Shown here: one piece after another, positions 26,864-36,393 of the stretch
Numbering within the stretch: the stretch's first letter is position 1
Layout of the letters: every line of letters starts with the position of its first letter
Assembly (NCBI RefSeq): GCF_000243255.1
Contig: NZ_CM001436.1
Span: 1,886,957 to 1,950,956 of the forward strand
Source: Methanoplanus limicola DSM 2279
Lineage (GTDB): Archaea; Halobacteriota; Methanomicrobia; Methanomicrobiales; Methanomicrobiaceae
Direction of reading: 5' to 3'
DNA: 64,000 bases
Position numbers and translations under genes: made by a program
Notes under the pieces: model-generated
What the model was told of the DNA's origin: nothing
The model's input: the letters and a program-made list of their open reading frames with translations, nothing else
The model's database searches: none

Positions 26864-27107
26864 CCAGATATTTCCGGATAACGCTCAGCAGCTCTCATAT
26901 AATCTGCTTATCAGCCAGACTGCCTGTAACAGATATAATACCTTTTTTTAATACCCGGCAAAAAAACATTCCGGAAAACAAAGAGACCGGCCTGAAAAAT
27001 ATATTATCTCCATCACAGTAATTACAGTCCGGATTATTCCGGGAAACAATACACTGATTGATAAATAATAAAGAACAAAATATAATCCGGGTCTAAGTGA
27101 TAATAAA

Positions 27108-27905
27108 ATGTCAGATGCAGAATTTCAGAATTTAAAGAGAACAATACAGAAACTCCTGAATATCCAGTGCGGAAGCTACAAAGAGGATTATATTAAAAGA
27201 AGGGTTCTCTCAAGGATGAGAATTACCGGAAAAACAGAATACAGTGACTACAACAAAATTCTGCTCTCTGATCAGAAAGAACAGGAACTCCTAAGAAATG
27301 CCCTGACAATAAACGTCACCAAATTCTGGCGGGACAGGGAAGTCTTTGACCTCCTTAAAAGTGACATAATTCCGGGTATAATAAACAAAAAAGGAAGGAT
27401 CAGAATCTGGAGCGCAGGGTGTGCAACCGGGGAAGAACCCTACACACTTGCAATAATACTGTATGATTTAACAAGACTGAAGGCAGACACACAGATAACC
27501 ATATTTGCGACTGATCTTGACAGAGAAGCCCTGAATAAAGCAAAAACCGGTATATATGATAAAAGGTCACTGGAAAACCTAAGTGAGGGACAGATAAGAA
27601 GACATTTTTCAGAAATGCCTGACGGTAAATTCGAGATGAAAAAACATATCAAAGATATGATCAGATTTTCTCAGCACGACCTTATGAGCGGAAAACCGGT
27701 CAGCAACTACCTTGATATGATTCTCTGCCGGAATGTTACCATATATTTCACTGAAAAACAGAAGAATGACCTTGCAAGAATGTTTCACCCGGCACTTGTC
27801 CAGAACGGTTTTTATGTAATGGGCAAGACAGAATTCCTCGGTCGTGAAGTTGAGGAATTATATGAAGCTCATGACGCACTACAGAAAGTATTCATAAAGA
27901 AATAA
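27108..27905 (+). CDS. cheR: Chemotaxis protein methyltransferase CheR
   Basis: A 265-residue SAM-dependent glutamate methyltransferase acting on MCPs. The N-terminal helical domain (residues 1-85; YIKRRVLSRMRI) is followed by the methyltransferase fold with RIWSAGCATGEEPYTLAI (~105-122, SAM loop), IFATDLDREAL, and the MILCRNVTIYF motif (~205). NVTKFWRD replaces the usual NxTxFFRD with a conservative change. It lies 244 bp after the soluble MCP on the same strand, with its own AT-rich leader, and its natural substrate is that receptor. Confidence 0.93.
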   Translation: MSDAEFQNLKRTIQKLLNIQCGSYKEDYIKRRVLSRMRITGKTEYSDYNKILLSDQKEQELLRNALTINVTKFWRDREVFDLLKSDIIPGIINKKGRIRIWSAGCATGEEPYTLAIILYDLTRLKADTQITIFATDLDREALNKAKTGIYDKRSLENLSEGQIRRHFSEMPDGKFEMKKHIKDMIRFSQHDLMSGKPVSNYLDMILCRNVTIYFTEKQKNDLARMFHPALVQNGFYVMGKTEFLGREVEELYEAHDALQKVFIKK

Positions 27906-27976
27906 TATAATCCTGAAAAGCAGCTGATAACCGGACTGCAAAAGGGAAAAAATACTTTTTTTATCTTCCGGAAGTA

Positions 27977-28234
27977 TCAGTTATCAAAAATATTTTTTTC
28001 CTGTTTATCGTCAGATACTTCCTTCTTTGACAGCTTTTTCATCAGTTCTTTCTTTGATTTCACCTTCATAATCTCCTTTCTGATAAGTACAAAATTAATC
28101 CCCATTACCAGAATAATCATTGTAAGGCCGATGCCAATCATAAAACCCTGTGTCGTAAAAAAGAGTGTAATCAGTAGTACAACAAAGGAGATCAGATAAA
28201 ATATAATCCATGTGCGAACCTCTGCTGTATCCAT
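27977..28234 (-). CDS. Small two-helix membrane protein
   Basis: An 85-residue protein with two hydrophobic helices (IIFYLISFVVLLITLFFTT and IGIGLTMIILVMGINFVLI) and a charged cytoplasmic-type tail rich in Lys (KSKKELMKKLSKKE). No family is recognised. It converges on cheR; a T run at 27954-27962 lies between them. Confidence 0.65.
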   Translation of the reverse strand: MDTAEVRTWIIFYLISFVVLLITLFFTTQGFMIGIGLTMIILVMGINFVLIRKEIMKVKSKKELMKKLSKKEVSDDKQEKNIFDN

Positions 28235-28390
28235 ACCTGTATTTCACTTTTAATACATATAAAGGTTTAAGAAGTAAACAGGCTCATAAGATCATTTTGC
28301 ATAAATCCCGGCCGGAATTTCAATATGATCTGAATTACGGTCAGCAGCAAATAAAAAAATTATATTAGCTATTCGCAACAGATAATCCTT

Positions 28391-29170
28391 GTGGATAAAA
28401 GGGACATAATCACCTTTCTTGTTGCCATAGGAATTGTTGCAGGAATTGCGATGATAATAAATCCTCCGGACTTTGGCGATGGGGATACCTCAATATCGGG
28501 CGCTGCCGCAGGCGGAGATACATGCACTGACTCATCATGCTGTACGGCCGGCCCGCACTATACATACAGCACAACCCCGCTGGAACCACCTTTCAGAATA
28601 TTTTACAACTATGATATTGACTCAATATATTCCCCCGGGCCCTCAGGATATCCAAGGCTGCACCTCCCAAAAAACCTCTATCTGCCTGAAAGTGAAATCT
28701 TTACCCCCGAACATATCAAATACCATTCATTCTCAGATATGGACAGATACCTCTCATCAGATCTCTTCTCATCATCAATATGGGGCAATAAAAATGTGTA
28801 TGTCAAAAAATTTGCATATATGAACGGGAACTACAGCGGCTATTCTGAGATATTTGGTGTCCCATATGACCTGTGGCGGATAAATTCAAAGATGAACCCT
28901 GCCAAAGGTCAAAGTCTGCTCTACTCCTCATTTCAGTGGATTTTAGTTGACGCATCAACGGGCGATATTGTAACCGGAGGAAACATCCAGAACAACGGAA
29001 GCATAGTCAGGAAAGTTGAATCAGGAGACAGGAAATACTACTTCATAATAGAGGCAGAGAACATACTTGACTTTGAATTAAACCTTGAAACTCCGGAAAC
29101 CTCTTACTACCAGCAGCAGATCCAGCCGGAGATGTATAAGATCAAAGACATGCTCAGCACTATGGATTAA
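28391..29170 (+). CDS. Membrane-anchored extracellular protein of unknown function
   Basis: A 259-residue protein starting at GTG 28391. One N-terminal hydrophobic segment (ITFLVAIGIVAGIAMII) would export it and keep it anchored. A short Gly/Ala/Cys-rich stretch follows (GAAAGGDTCTDSSCCTAG), with three Cys that could be disulphide-bonded or bind metal. The rest is a tyrosine- and serine-rich domain with beta character. I do not recognise a family. The start has no Shine-Dalgarno; a TATA-like run about 30 bases upstream suggests a leaderless message. Confidence 0.6.
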   Translation: MDKRDIITFLVAIGIVAGIAMIINPPDFGDGDTSISGAAAGGDTCTDSSCCTAGPHYTYSTTPLEPPFRIFYNYDIDSIYSPGPSGYPRLHLPKNLYLPESEIFTPEHIKYHSFSDMDRYLSSDLFSSSIWGNKNVYVKKFAYMNGNYSGYSEIFGVPYDLWRINSKMNPAKGQSLLYSSFQWILVDASTGDIVTGGNIQNNGSIVRKVESGDRKYYFIIEAENILDFELNLETPETSYYQQQIQPEMYKIKDMLSTMD

Positions 29171-29320
29171 ATACCATCCACTATCTCAAATCAGAAGAAC
29201 TACCCATGTGCCGGCAGACTCTCTCCATTCCGGCCCGCACACAGATAACAGATTAAACATTATGGTGCCCGATACAGATATTTCATGAAAGATTATGAAT
29301 CAGGAAGTCTGAAAAAAGTA

Positions 29321-29944
29321 TCAGTTATCCAGTGCCTCAGAAAATTCTGCGGCAAGATTTGTCATCAGTCTGTTCAGCCCGGAATACTGCACTTTCATAC
29401 CTGTAATTTCGCCCTGCATATCGAAGGGCACTTCATTCATATTAATGCCGTTTAAGCGCGTAATTGCAGAATTTAATTTATTCCTGGCAGAGGCAAGAGC
29501 TGAATCCGCAGTTTTAATCTCCATCTCCCAGTTATACTTCTCATACGTAGACGCAAAGTAATCTGCATTATTGTAATGCTCTATTACATTTGCGAGATCC
29601 ATCAGAGAAGAGATCAGCTCAAGGTTAGCGCAGGATATAGCCCTCATTGCGTAAATCTCTTTAGACTCATCAAAATTATCAGGATTTATGAGCGACAGAG
29701 AATCAAACACTATCTTAAAATCCACCTCGGCAGACGATAACTGAGAACGGATATTTTCCGGATTGTCACGATTCCAGTCAATCGAAAATATCTTCTCAGA
29801 ACCCTGATCAATTAAATCCTCTGCCTCTTTAAATGTAATTGTATCTTCACCACTCTGGGCTGTACACCCGCCGGCAAGCACAGACATCACAATAATAACA
29901 GATAATATGCCAAACGCCTTTAAATAAAATTTTTTCCCAGCCAT
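29321..29944 (-). CDS. Predicted helical lipoprotein
   Basis: A 207-residue protein with a signal ending in a lipobox-like motif (MSVLAGGC, Cys at about residue 27). The mature part is nearly all helical (ISCANLELISSLMDLANVIEHY, ALASARNKLNSAITRL) and could form a helical bundle. No family is recognised. It stands alone and is transcribed toward the preceding gene. Confidence 0.65.
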   Translation of the reverse strand: MAGKKFYLKAFGILSVIIVMSVLAGGCTAQSGEDTITFKEAEDLIDQGSEKIFSIDWNRDNPENIRSQLSSAEVDFKIVFDSLSLINPDNFDESKEIYAMRAISCANLELISSLMDLANVIEHYNNADYFASTYEKYNWEMEIKTADSALASARNKLNSAITRLNGINMNEVPFDMQGEITGMKVQYSGLNRLMTNLAAEFSEALDN

Positions 29945-30116
29945 CCTGATTAAAACTCCGGTTGAAACATAGAATTATCCCTGATAATACTTAATCAGCA
30001 TTATTATGTATAAATAAATTTACAGAAATCTCCAAAATAATATGTAGAGATTCTCAAAAATTATTCAACATGAGCAAATGCAAAAAAATAATCCGCTTTT
30101 TTTTGGTTAAACGGAT

Positions 30117-30329
30117 TCATACTTTTTCAATTGTAATTTTTATCCTGTCGCCCTGCTTAAATCCATGACCTTTTGGGACATCGATATTATACCACAGACC
30201 ATCCGGATTGCCTTCATCTGCCGCAGCCTCGTCCTGATTTGTGCTCTGATTCATAAGGCAGTCCTTCTTCTCATTGATATTTGCAATAAACTCAACAGGA
30301 GAGATAAACTCAATAATTTTCTCACTCAT
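30117..30329 (-). CDS. Small protein of unknown function
   Basis: The frame ends PDGLWYNIDVPKGHGFKQGD, then RIKITIEKV, which looks like a small beta-barrel end. Two starts are plausible: ATG 30329 (70 residues, EKIIEFISPVEF near the N-terminus, weak ribosome site) and ATG 30254 (45 residues, AAGGA seven bases upstream). A still longer frame to 30416 has an unlikely hydrophobic N-terminus and overlaps the next gene. I favour 30329 but am unsure. Confidence 0.5.
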   Translation of the reverse strand: MSEKIIEFISPVEFIANINEKKDCLMNQSTNQDEAAADEGNPDGLWYNIDVPKGHGFKQGDRIKITIEKV

Positions 30330-30388
30330 ATAAATAACTGCATTGAACAGATTAATTAATTTAACGAAAAAAACAGACAGGAGTAAAC

Positions 30389-30640
30389 TTAAGCAGCTCT
30401 TGCTTTGACACACCATGTTGTGCTGTTTGAATAACTCCAGCGTGATATATCCAGTTCATCACAGATATCGGCAAGAATTGCCATATTTGTGCCTACTTCT
30501 TTAGGGGAAAGACCTAAATCCTTTGCAATATATTTCGATTTGAAATACTGTTTTCCTTTAACAAGTCCGGATTTGAGATATACTACTATCTTGCCCTGAG
30601 TTAAAGTGTATCTCTCTTTTATCTCAGCCTTTTTGCTCAT
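30389..30640 (-). CDS. Small winged-helix-like protein (DUF7123-like)
   Basis: An 83-residue protein. The ATG at 30640 has GGGAGGGG five bases upstream and is preferred over ATG 30673. The sequence KQYFKSKYIAKDLGLSPKEVGTNMAIL followed by ISRWSYSNSTTWCVKA looks like a compact helix-turn-helix with wing, and is close to the haloarchaeal DUF7123 pattern (YFKSKFIAEDLDLSPK, then W.Y.N.TTW.V). A DNA-binding role is inferred from the fold pattern only. The 45-70 residue gene follows on the same strand. Confidence 0.7.
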   Translation of the reverse strand: MSKKAEIKERYTLTQGKIVVYLKSGLVKGKQYFKSKYIAKDLGLSPKEVGTNMAILADICDELDISRWSYSNSTTWCVKARAA

Positions 30641-30822
30641 AATATCCCCTCCCTGATAATTAGTAATCGCCATATATATTTAAACATTTCTGAATCATTC
30701 CGGTTTATTCCAATTCTGACAGACAATAAACCCCGGTTTCTAATAAAACAGATTATAATTTTTTATGTACAGCCTTAAATATCTGTACTGTGATTTAGTA
30801 AATAAATTCCGGATTAAATGGA

Positions 30823-32667
30823 TCAGATAAGGTCTTCAACCCCAAATTCTCCAATTTTTTCGATAAGTTTACTGATTACAACTTCTTTCATACCTTCAAC
30901 AAATTTAATTGAACCGACTACCAGGTGCCCTCCGCCATTAACACCGCCGCCAACGATCTCATCACGAAGTTCACGAACCATCTGCGGAATATTCATCTTA
31001 ACACCCCGTGAACGGATAACTACAAAATCAGGCCCGACTCCAAGTGTAACCACAGGTTTGCCAACATTCCTCTTACAGAGAACATCATGAATTTCGCCGG
31101 AAGTCTTTCCGGGCGGCGGGAATGTGAACCTGTGTGCATATATCTCAACATCGATCATAAAGAGATTTGCAGAATTTACAAGGACTTTCTCCTCAACATG
31201 AGGCATTGACGTCTTTAACTGTTCATCAATTGCAAGATTTGCTTCCTGAACAAGAAGCGATACAAGTTTTTTGTGCCTGTCGGAGTTGTTATTTACATCC
31301 AGAATATCCTTTACAATCTCCCTTCCGTCATTAAACCTGAGCCAGAACTGCTCATAGTCAAGAGCAAGTGCAATATTCTTACATTCCTCTTCAGAATAGG
31401 AATCTGCAACCAGATCAAGATACTTCTGTCTCTCCGGCGCCTCACTCCTGTCACCCACCCCGGCAACGGCAGGGAAATGCCTGATATCAGACTCTACAGG
31501 TGGATAGATCATTCTTGCCAGTTCAGCACCAAGCATACCGGCAGTAACACCGAAATCTCCGCCTACAAGATACGGATTTACGTGCGCCTCCAGGAACCTG
31601 TCTGTTGATTCATCAGGGTGGTGATGGTCCACAACAACGATTGGAATATCATAAACTTTGGCCATCCGGTATGAAGGTTCATCCTCCTCAGTAGAACCGT
31701 TATCCATCATAACAATGAGCGGAAATTTCTGACCGTACTTTACATTGTCCTTTAAGGCGTAATCGAGATCCCTTGTAACATCCTCAATCTCATAAAACGG
31801 TGCTTTGGACGGCGCTCTCTTAAACAGATGGGCTTCACTGTCAAGATCTCCTCCATTATCCTTTATGAGCATTGTTACTGCCCTCTCAACCGAAACTGCC
31901 GCTGCTATACCATCTGCATCAGCATGGTGCCTGAGAATAATCGTCTGGTTTGTGAAGATCGCTTTCCGGATGTAATATGCAACTTTCTGCATATCAGGCT
32001 TAAGCTTTTCAAGAATCTCACTCTCAATCATGAAAGGGATGTCATCCGGACGTGCTCTCTCATCAATTGCATCCTGAATCCTCTTCTTTACACTCAGGAT
32101 TTCATCATCTGACAGTGCAGACATATCGCTGATCTCAAGCTGGATCTGTCCGTTTCTCATCATGACCTCGCCACTGACGCGGACGAAATCACCCAGTTCA
32201 ATATCAGGATAAGCACGCTTTCCTGCCTCAACAAAACCTGCACCACTCTCGGTACCTGAATCATCGACAAGAGTAAATATTGTCGGGCCGGAGGTCTGCT
32301 TAATCTGTGCTATCTCAACCTCAAGAGTTACATTTCTGCCAACTTTCTTCTTCAGGTCTTTAAGTTTTGTCTGGGAATGGAAGCAGTTTACAGCTTCAAT
32401 CTCATATTCTTCCGGAACAACCTCTTCGAGATCAATGTTACCATTGTCCCTGATATTTTTCACCCGGACAAAGAGGAACTCACCCTCATTGTGCTCTGTC
32501 TTCACATTACTAACGTGAACAAGGCCTTTTATGCTGTTATTCAGATAGACAAATGTTCCGAATTTTGCAAAACCCTGAACTCTGACCTCATAAATATTTC
32601 CTGCCCTGATGTCCTCAAGCTCACAGCCGGAACCCAGCCTGTACACAGTTACTTTATTATTTTCCAT
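30823..32667 (-). CDS. DHH-family RecJ-like phosphoesterase with S1 and OB domains (COG1107 type)
   Basis: A 614-residue protein. Order: S1-like RNA-binding domain (residues ~12-75, AGNIYEVRVQGFAKFGTFVYL), OB-fold nucleic-acid domain (~110-190, VTLEVEIAQIKQTSGPTIFTL), then the DHH catalytic domain with RHHADADGIAAA (~245), MMDNGS (~325), VVVDHHHPDE (~350), and a C-terminal DHHA1-type GGGVNGGGHL motif (~590). These Asp and His residues bind Mn2+ in RecJ nucleases. The family is archaea-specific and predicted to be a single-strand nuclease. A TATA-like AATTTTAAAGATATA lies about 75-90 bases upstream. Confidence 0.88.
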   Translation of the reverse strand: MENNKVTVYRLGSGCELEDIRAGNIYEVRVQGFAKFGTFVYLNNSIKGLVHVSNVKTEHNEGEFLFVRVKNIRDNGNIDLEEVVPEEYEIEAVNCFHSQTKLKDLKKKVGRNVTLEVEIAQIKQTSGPTIFTLVDDSGTESGAGFVEAGKRAYPDIELGDFVRVSGEVMMRNGQIQLEISDMSALSDDEILSVKKRIQDAIDERARPDDIPFMIESEILEKLKPDMQKVAYYIRKAIFTNQTIILRHHADADGIAAAVSVERAVTMLIKDNGGDLDSEAHLFKRAPSKAPFYEIEDVTRDLDYALKDNVKYGQKFPLIVMMDNGSTEEDEPSYRMAKVYDIPIVVVDHHHPDESTDRFLEAHVNPYLVGGDFGVTAGMLGAELARMIYPPVESDIRHFPAVAGVGDRSEAPERQKYLDLVADSYSEEECKNIALALDYEQFWLRFNDGREIVKDILDVNNNSDRHKKLVSLLVQEANLAIDEQLKTSMPHVEEKVLVNSANLFMIDVEIYAHRFTFPPPGKTSGEIHDVLCKRNVGKPVVTLGVGPDFVVIRSRGVKMNIPQMVRELRDEIVGGGVNGGGHLVVGSIKFVEGMKEVVISKLIEKIGEFGVEDLI

Positions 32668-32973
32668 ATTTTACTTCCTAATTTTATTTTTATAGCCGGC
32701 TATCAGAAATTGCTGTAAAATCCAAATACTCACAGCAGATATATCTTTAAAATTCCCTTTGCATGAGCAAAAATGATTCTCCCATATATCTCGCAGTTCA
32801 ATAACCGGCCCGGTTTTTCTGACAATAATGACATTCTTACAGAAATGTCGGCATCGATATCCGGCATATTCTTATACCTGCACAAAATGAACAGCAGGCC
32901 GGAATAAAGATACAAATATGATAAATTACAGACAATAATTTTACCTGAAAATCTATAATATTACCTATTATGA
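32668..32973. other. Intergenic region, promoter side of the DHH gene
   Basis: Apart from the TATA-like sequence for the DHH gene at about 32742-32757 (minus strand) I see nothing recognisable in these 306 bases. Short frames here have no ribosome sites. Confidence 0.45.
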
Positions 32974-34173
32974 TTAAAGATCATTAACATTCCTGTTCTT
33001 TGCCAGAGCTAAAAGACGACACTCTCCGTCTCTTCGGCCTTTTGCAATAATTATATCTCCGGCTTTGAGTATATCATTCTTTCCGGGTCTGTATTTCCAG
33101 TTGCCATTGCTGTTTATTGCAAGTACTACCATCCCTGTAACAGTACCTAAAGATGCTTTCTTCAGCGTTTTACCAACAAGAGGAGACTTTTTATTCACAT
33201 CAATTTTAGTGATGATCTCATCAGACTCCCTGACAATCTTTTTAAATACCGGCGGAATATCAATATCACGAATAATTACATCAACTATTGATTTTGCCGC
33301 ATTACTTATACTCTCCGCAAAAGCCGACATATACAAAAGGCCCCTCAGGTACTCCACATTAGAGATCCTTTTTGAGGCTTCCAGTACCCATAAATCAAGT
33401 TTATAACTCATATCATCCATTCTTGAATCAAGTGAGACCACCTCATCCGCAACTTCGCGGCTGTCAAACATCAGTGATGAATATGCAAGCCCTACTGCAA
33501 GCTCACTAAGATTCTTCATTTCAATTATGAGAGAAACGGCACGGTCAAGATCCGATACTACAGCATCTGAATGCTCCTCTTCATTTGCCCTGACTTCATT
33601 CCCGGTCATATCACTCAGAAGATCAATTCCGGCTTCAAGTCCTTTTGCAATAAGAATATCGCCGCTAAGAATCCGTGTTTTGCGATCAGGATCATAGATC
33701 CATGAGACATCCCTTCTTATAGCAATGATCCTCATTCCGGTAGTGCTCTGAAGTTTCTGCTTGCCAAGAGTTTTGCCGTCAATCCGGCAGTTCTTCTGAA
33801 CCCTCATATGCACAGTCACTTCTTCAGCTTCAGGAAGGGCCTGTTTTAATTTAGCCGGAAATTTCACATCTTTGAGGATCTTGGTTGCAATATCAGAGGC
33901 AGAATTTGAAATTATCTCAGCGGACTCTGCAACCTGAAGCATACCGCTCATGGATTCAGCCTCTTCGATACGTCTTGCACCAAGAATACTCTGAATACGC
34001 GCCTGATAAACAAGCTGATTCATACTCTCTTCAAGATTTAAAACCTCACGTGCGATCTCCTTGCTCTCAAAAAGAATTGCAGAATAAGCAAGATCAACCA
34101 TAAGTTCGGCAATATCCTTCATTTCAATGAGGACATCCTTAAAACTGACAGGCTGATATTCTAGTTCGGTCAT
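32974..34173 (-). CDS. Tandem PhoU-like / TrkA_C (RCK-C) protein
   Basis: A 399-residue soluble protein made of two similar halves. Each half has a PhoU-like helical part (DIAELMVDLAYSAILFESKEIA at ~16; NLSELAVGLAYSSLMFDSREVA at ~217) and a TrkA_C ligand-binding part (TTGMRIIAIRRD, SGDILIAKG; VTGMVVLAINSN, AGDIIIAKG). RCK-C domains bind regulatory ligands and gate ion transporters. The gene directly follows an MgtE-like transporter gene (51-bp gap), so it is probably its cytoplasmic regulator. The ligand is unknown. Confidence 0.85.
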   Translation of the reverse strand: MTELEYQPVSFKDVLIEMKDIAELMVDLAYSAILFESKEIAREVLNLEESMNQLVYQARIQSILGARRIEEAESMSGMLQVAESAEIISNSASDIATKILKDVKFPAKLKQALPEAEEVTVHMRVQKNCRIDGKTLGKQKLQSTTGMRIIAIRRDVSWIYDPDRKTRILSGDILIAKGLEAGIDLLSDMTGNEVRANEEEHSDAVVSDLDRAVSLIIEMKNLSELAVGLAYSSLMFDSREVADEVVSLDSRMDDMSYKLDLWVLEASKRISNVEYLRGLLYMSAFAESISNAAKSIVDVIIRDIDIPPVFKKIVRESDEIITKIDVNKKSPLVGKTLKKASLGTVTGMVVLAINSNGNWKYRPGKNDILKAGDIIIAKGRRDGECRLLALAKNRNVNDL

Positions 34174-34224
34174 CTTTTATAATCCTTTAAATAATGAATT
34201 TATTGATTATTTATATTATCTGCC

Positions 34225-35439
34225 TTACAGAAGTAAATTAATAACGCTTACAAGCATGGTCGCACCGGCGAGATCAATAAAACTGGTGATGACAGGAATG
34301 CCGAAATTGTCCGGATCAAAACCTTTCTTAAATGAGAAGACTGCTGTTGCATAGCCGATCAGATTTACAAAAGTCACAACAATCAGGCCCGCAATAAGAC
34401 TGATTTCAATAATAATTAAAAGTCCGGGTGAATCCATTGAAAAGAGCAGTGCAGAATAGTGGGCAATTACAGCCATTAAAGGAAGCAGAATTACAGCGTA
34501 CAGATAAGTTACAGAAAAATAACCAAAGATCTCTTTTCCCGGTTTAGAATTGTACGGTATCTCTCCCATATGCATTCCGGTTGCGAGCCTGGAGCATAAA
34601 ATTCCGCCTATTGAACCGCAGCCGCCGGTGAAAGGGGGGATTAATACAAGAAAAACTGAGAATGCAATCAGTTCCTCCATATCCACTGCATAAGTAATCC
34701 CTGCAAAAGTTCCGACAACCGAAAGAATGGCGAGAAGGGGAAGAATCTCCCTTGTAATCTCAGCTATGTCAACACTGCTCTTAAATGACATAAATAAACA
34801 GAATAACGAGATCAGAAGAACAGCGATCCCGGCGATATACTTTACTTCATACGGAAGAGAGATGACAAGCATCGCTGTCATCATAAGCGCAGGCAGGGTT
34901 ATAATGTCACCGGAGGTTGTGACTGCCGGAGACGCGATCATGTCAAGGTCAATCTCTTTTCTGTAACTTACAATTGTGATCAGTATCGAAATTCCGGTTA
35001 CGAGAAACCCGGATAAAATTCCGGATATGACCGATATTAAAACAAAATCGAGCAGTGTTATACCTTCCAGTCCAAAGAAGGAAGTGATCACATATGCGAC
35101 AATTCCAAGCAGAAATGCAATTACAGTTGTGACATAAAGGGATGCGCGAACATTATAGCCAAGCACACTGGATTTGGAGAAATCTATCTCAAATTCACCA
35201 AGATGCATTGAAGAGGCAAGCCGTGAAGTTAAGACACCGGTAACACTGCCCCGCATATTGATAGAAGGCGGAACCAGAACAATAAGACCCGGAATTAATG
35301 CAAGAAGCTCTCTAACCGAGCCTAAATAAATACCTGCGGCCGTAGCTGCAAATGCCGTAATAAGCAATGCCAGGAGACCTGTCAGAATCATCCTGCAGTA
35401 TCCAAAGTCTACTGCCGTACGGAGATTCATCACCTTCAC
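34225..35439 (-). CDS. MgtE-like divalent cation transporter, two fused membrane halves (COG1824 type)
   Basis: A 404-residue membrane protein with about ten hydrophobic helices in two repeated halves. Each half carries the MgtE-like signature: LVPPSINMRGSVTGVLTSRLASSMHLGE (residues ~55-83) and LIPPFTGGCGSIGGILCSRLATGMHMGE (~262-290), which line the cation pathway in MgtE. The cytoplasmic N and CBS domains of bacterial MgtE are missing; the downstream PhoU/TrkA_C protein probably supplies regulation. The start lies 12 bp after the RNase Z stop. Confidence 0.86.
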   Translation of the reverse strand: MKVMNLRTAVDFGYCRMILTGLLALLITAFAATAAGIYLGSVRELLALIPGLIVLVPPSINMRGSVTGVLTSRLASSMHLGEFEIDFSKSSVLGYNVRASLYVTTVIAFLLGIVAYVITSFFGLEGITLLDFVLISVISGILSGFLVTGISILITIVSYRKEIDLDMIASPAVTTSGDIITLPALMMTAMLVISLPYEVKYIAGIAVLLISLFCLFMSFKSSVDIAEITREILPLLAILSVVGTFAGITYAVDMEELIAFSVFLVLIPPFTGGCGSIGGILCSRLATGMHMGEIPYNSKPGKEIFGYFSVTYLYAVILLPLMAVIAHYSALLFSMDSPGLLIIIEISLIAGLIVVTFVNLIGYATAVFSFKKGFDPDNFGIPVITSFIDLAGATMLVSVINLLL

Positions 35440-35451
35440 CTGTCATTTTAT

Positions 35452-36393
35452 TCACCTGAAAGGCAGTTCAATCATATCCAGATCATCCGGAGAGATTATA
35501 GTGCCTTTATAGTATTTTTCTGCATCCTGTATATGAGTTGCTGTTTTGGTATACCGTGAGCTTATATGAACAAGAGCCAGCATCCGGGCAGATATCGCTT
35601 CTGCAACCTCTGCTGCCTCACCTGCCGTGGAATGGAATACCTCCGCAGCCCTTTTCCTCTCAGAATCGTCATATGTTGCATCGTGGATGAGCAGATCTGC
35701 ACCTCTGGCCCATTTAACCCATTCACCATCTGTCTGCGGCCTTGTATCTCCGGAATAGACAACTTTCCTCCCAAAACGCGCAGGACCCATAACATCTTCC
35801 GGGCGGATAACTCTAATCTCACCGTCAGGAAGTTCAGCCTCAACATTCTCCCCTCTCTGAAGCCTTCCAAAGAGAGGGCCGGGCTTAACACCAAGTTCTA
35901 TCGCCTTTTCACGGTCAAATTTTCCGGGGCGCATATCCTCTTCAAGAATATATCCAAGTCCGGGCATTCCGTGATCTGACGAATATGCACGCACAGTATA
36001 GCCGTCAAACGGTACAACAGAACCATGTCTCAGCTCAGAGGGAATGATACGGAAATTCAGCCTGGTCTTTGAGATTTTTTCGACATAGTCAATAAATTCA
36101 TATATCCAGGAGGGCCCGTAAACCGTCAGCGGATCTTCCCTGCCATTGAAAGACATCGTCTGCACAAGCCCGCAGATACCAAGATAATGGTCAGCATGCC
36201 AGTGTGAGATGAAGATCGCATCGACAGTAAAACCTGTCCTTGCCCTCATCATCTGCTGCTGTGCACCTTCACCGCAGTCAAACAGCAGGGTATCAGAACC
36301 ACGCCTCACCATAAAACAGGCGGGATTTTTGTTGGTTGTCGGAAGTGCACCCGCAGTGCCGAGAAAATATACCTGAAGTGTCTCACCCGCTAT
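35452..36393 (-). CDS. rnz: Ribonuclease Z (tRNA 3' endonuclease)
   Basis: A metallo-beta-lactamase fold enzyme that removes tRNA 3' trailers. Metal ligands are seen in SHWHADHYLG, YSSDHGMPG, the YSGDTRP Asp and the late AEVFHSTAGEAAEV and LVHISSRY histidines. The first ATG in frame (36312) would remove the first strand and the FLGTAGALPT loop conserved in the family, which is encoded just upstream in the same frame. No ATG, GTG or TTG is present there. I place the start at ATA 36391-36393, giving (M)AGETLQVYFLGT; it lies eight bases after AGGAGG and forms an ATAG overlap with the TAG stop of the upstream gene. ATT 36396 is the alternative. About 313 residues. Confidence 0.85.
   Translation of the reverse strand: MAGETLQVYFLGTAGALPTTNKNPACFMVRRGSDTLLFDCGEGAQQQMMRARTGFTVDAIFISHWHADHYLGICGLVQTMSFNGREDPLTVYGPSWIYEFIDYVEKISKTRLNFRIIPSELRHGSVVPFDGYTVRAYSSDHGMPGLGYILEEDMRPGKFDREKAIELGVKPGPLFGRLQRGENVEAELPDGEIRVIRPEDVMGPARFGRKVVYSGDTRPQTDGEWVKWARGADLLIHDATYDDSERKRAAEVFHSTAGEAAEVAEAISARMLALVHISSRYTKTATHIQDAEKYYKGTIISPDDLDMIELPFR

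Noticed and set aside
32730-32915. 61-codon minus-strand frame in the gap upstream of the DHH gene
   Set aside because: No Shine-Dalgarno, no recognisable domain, and it covers the likely DHH promoter.
35452-36312. RNase Z starting at the first ATG (286 residues)
   Set aside because: It would remove the conserved FLGTAGALPT strand and loop encoded upstream in the same frame.
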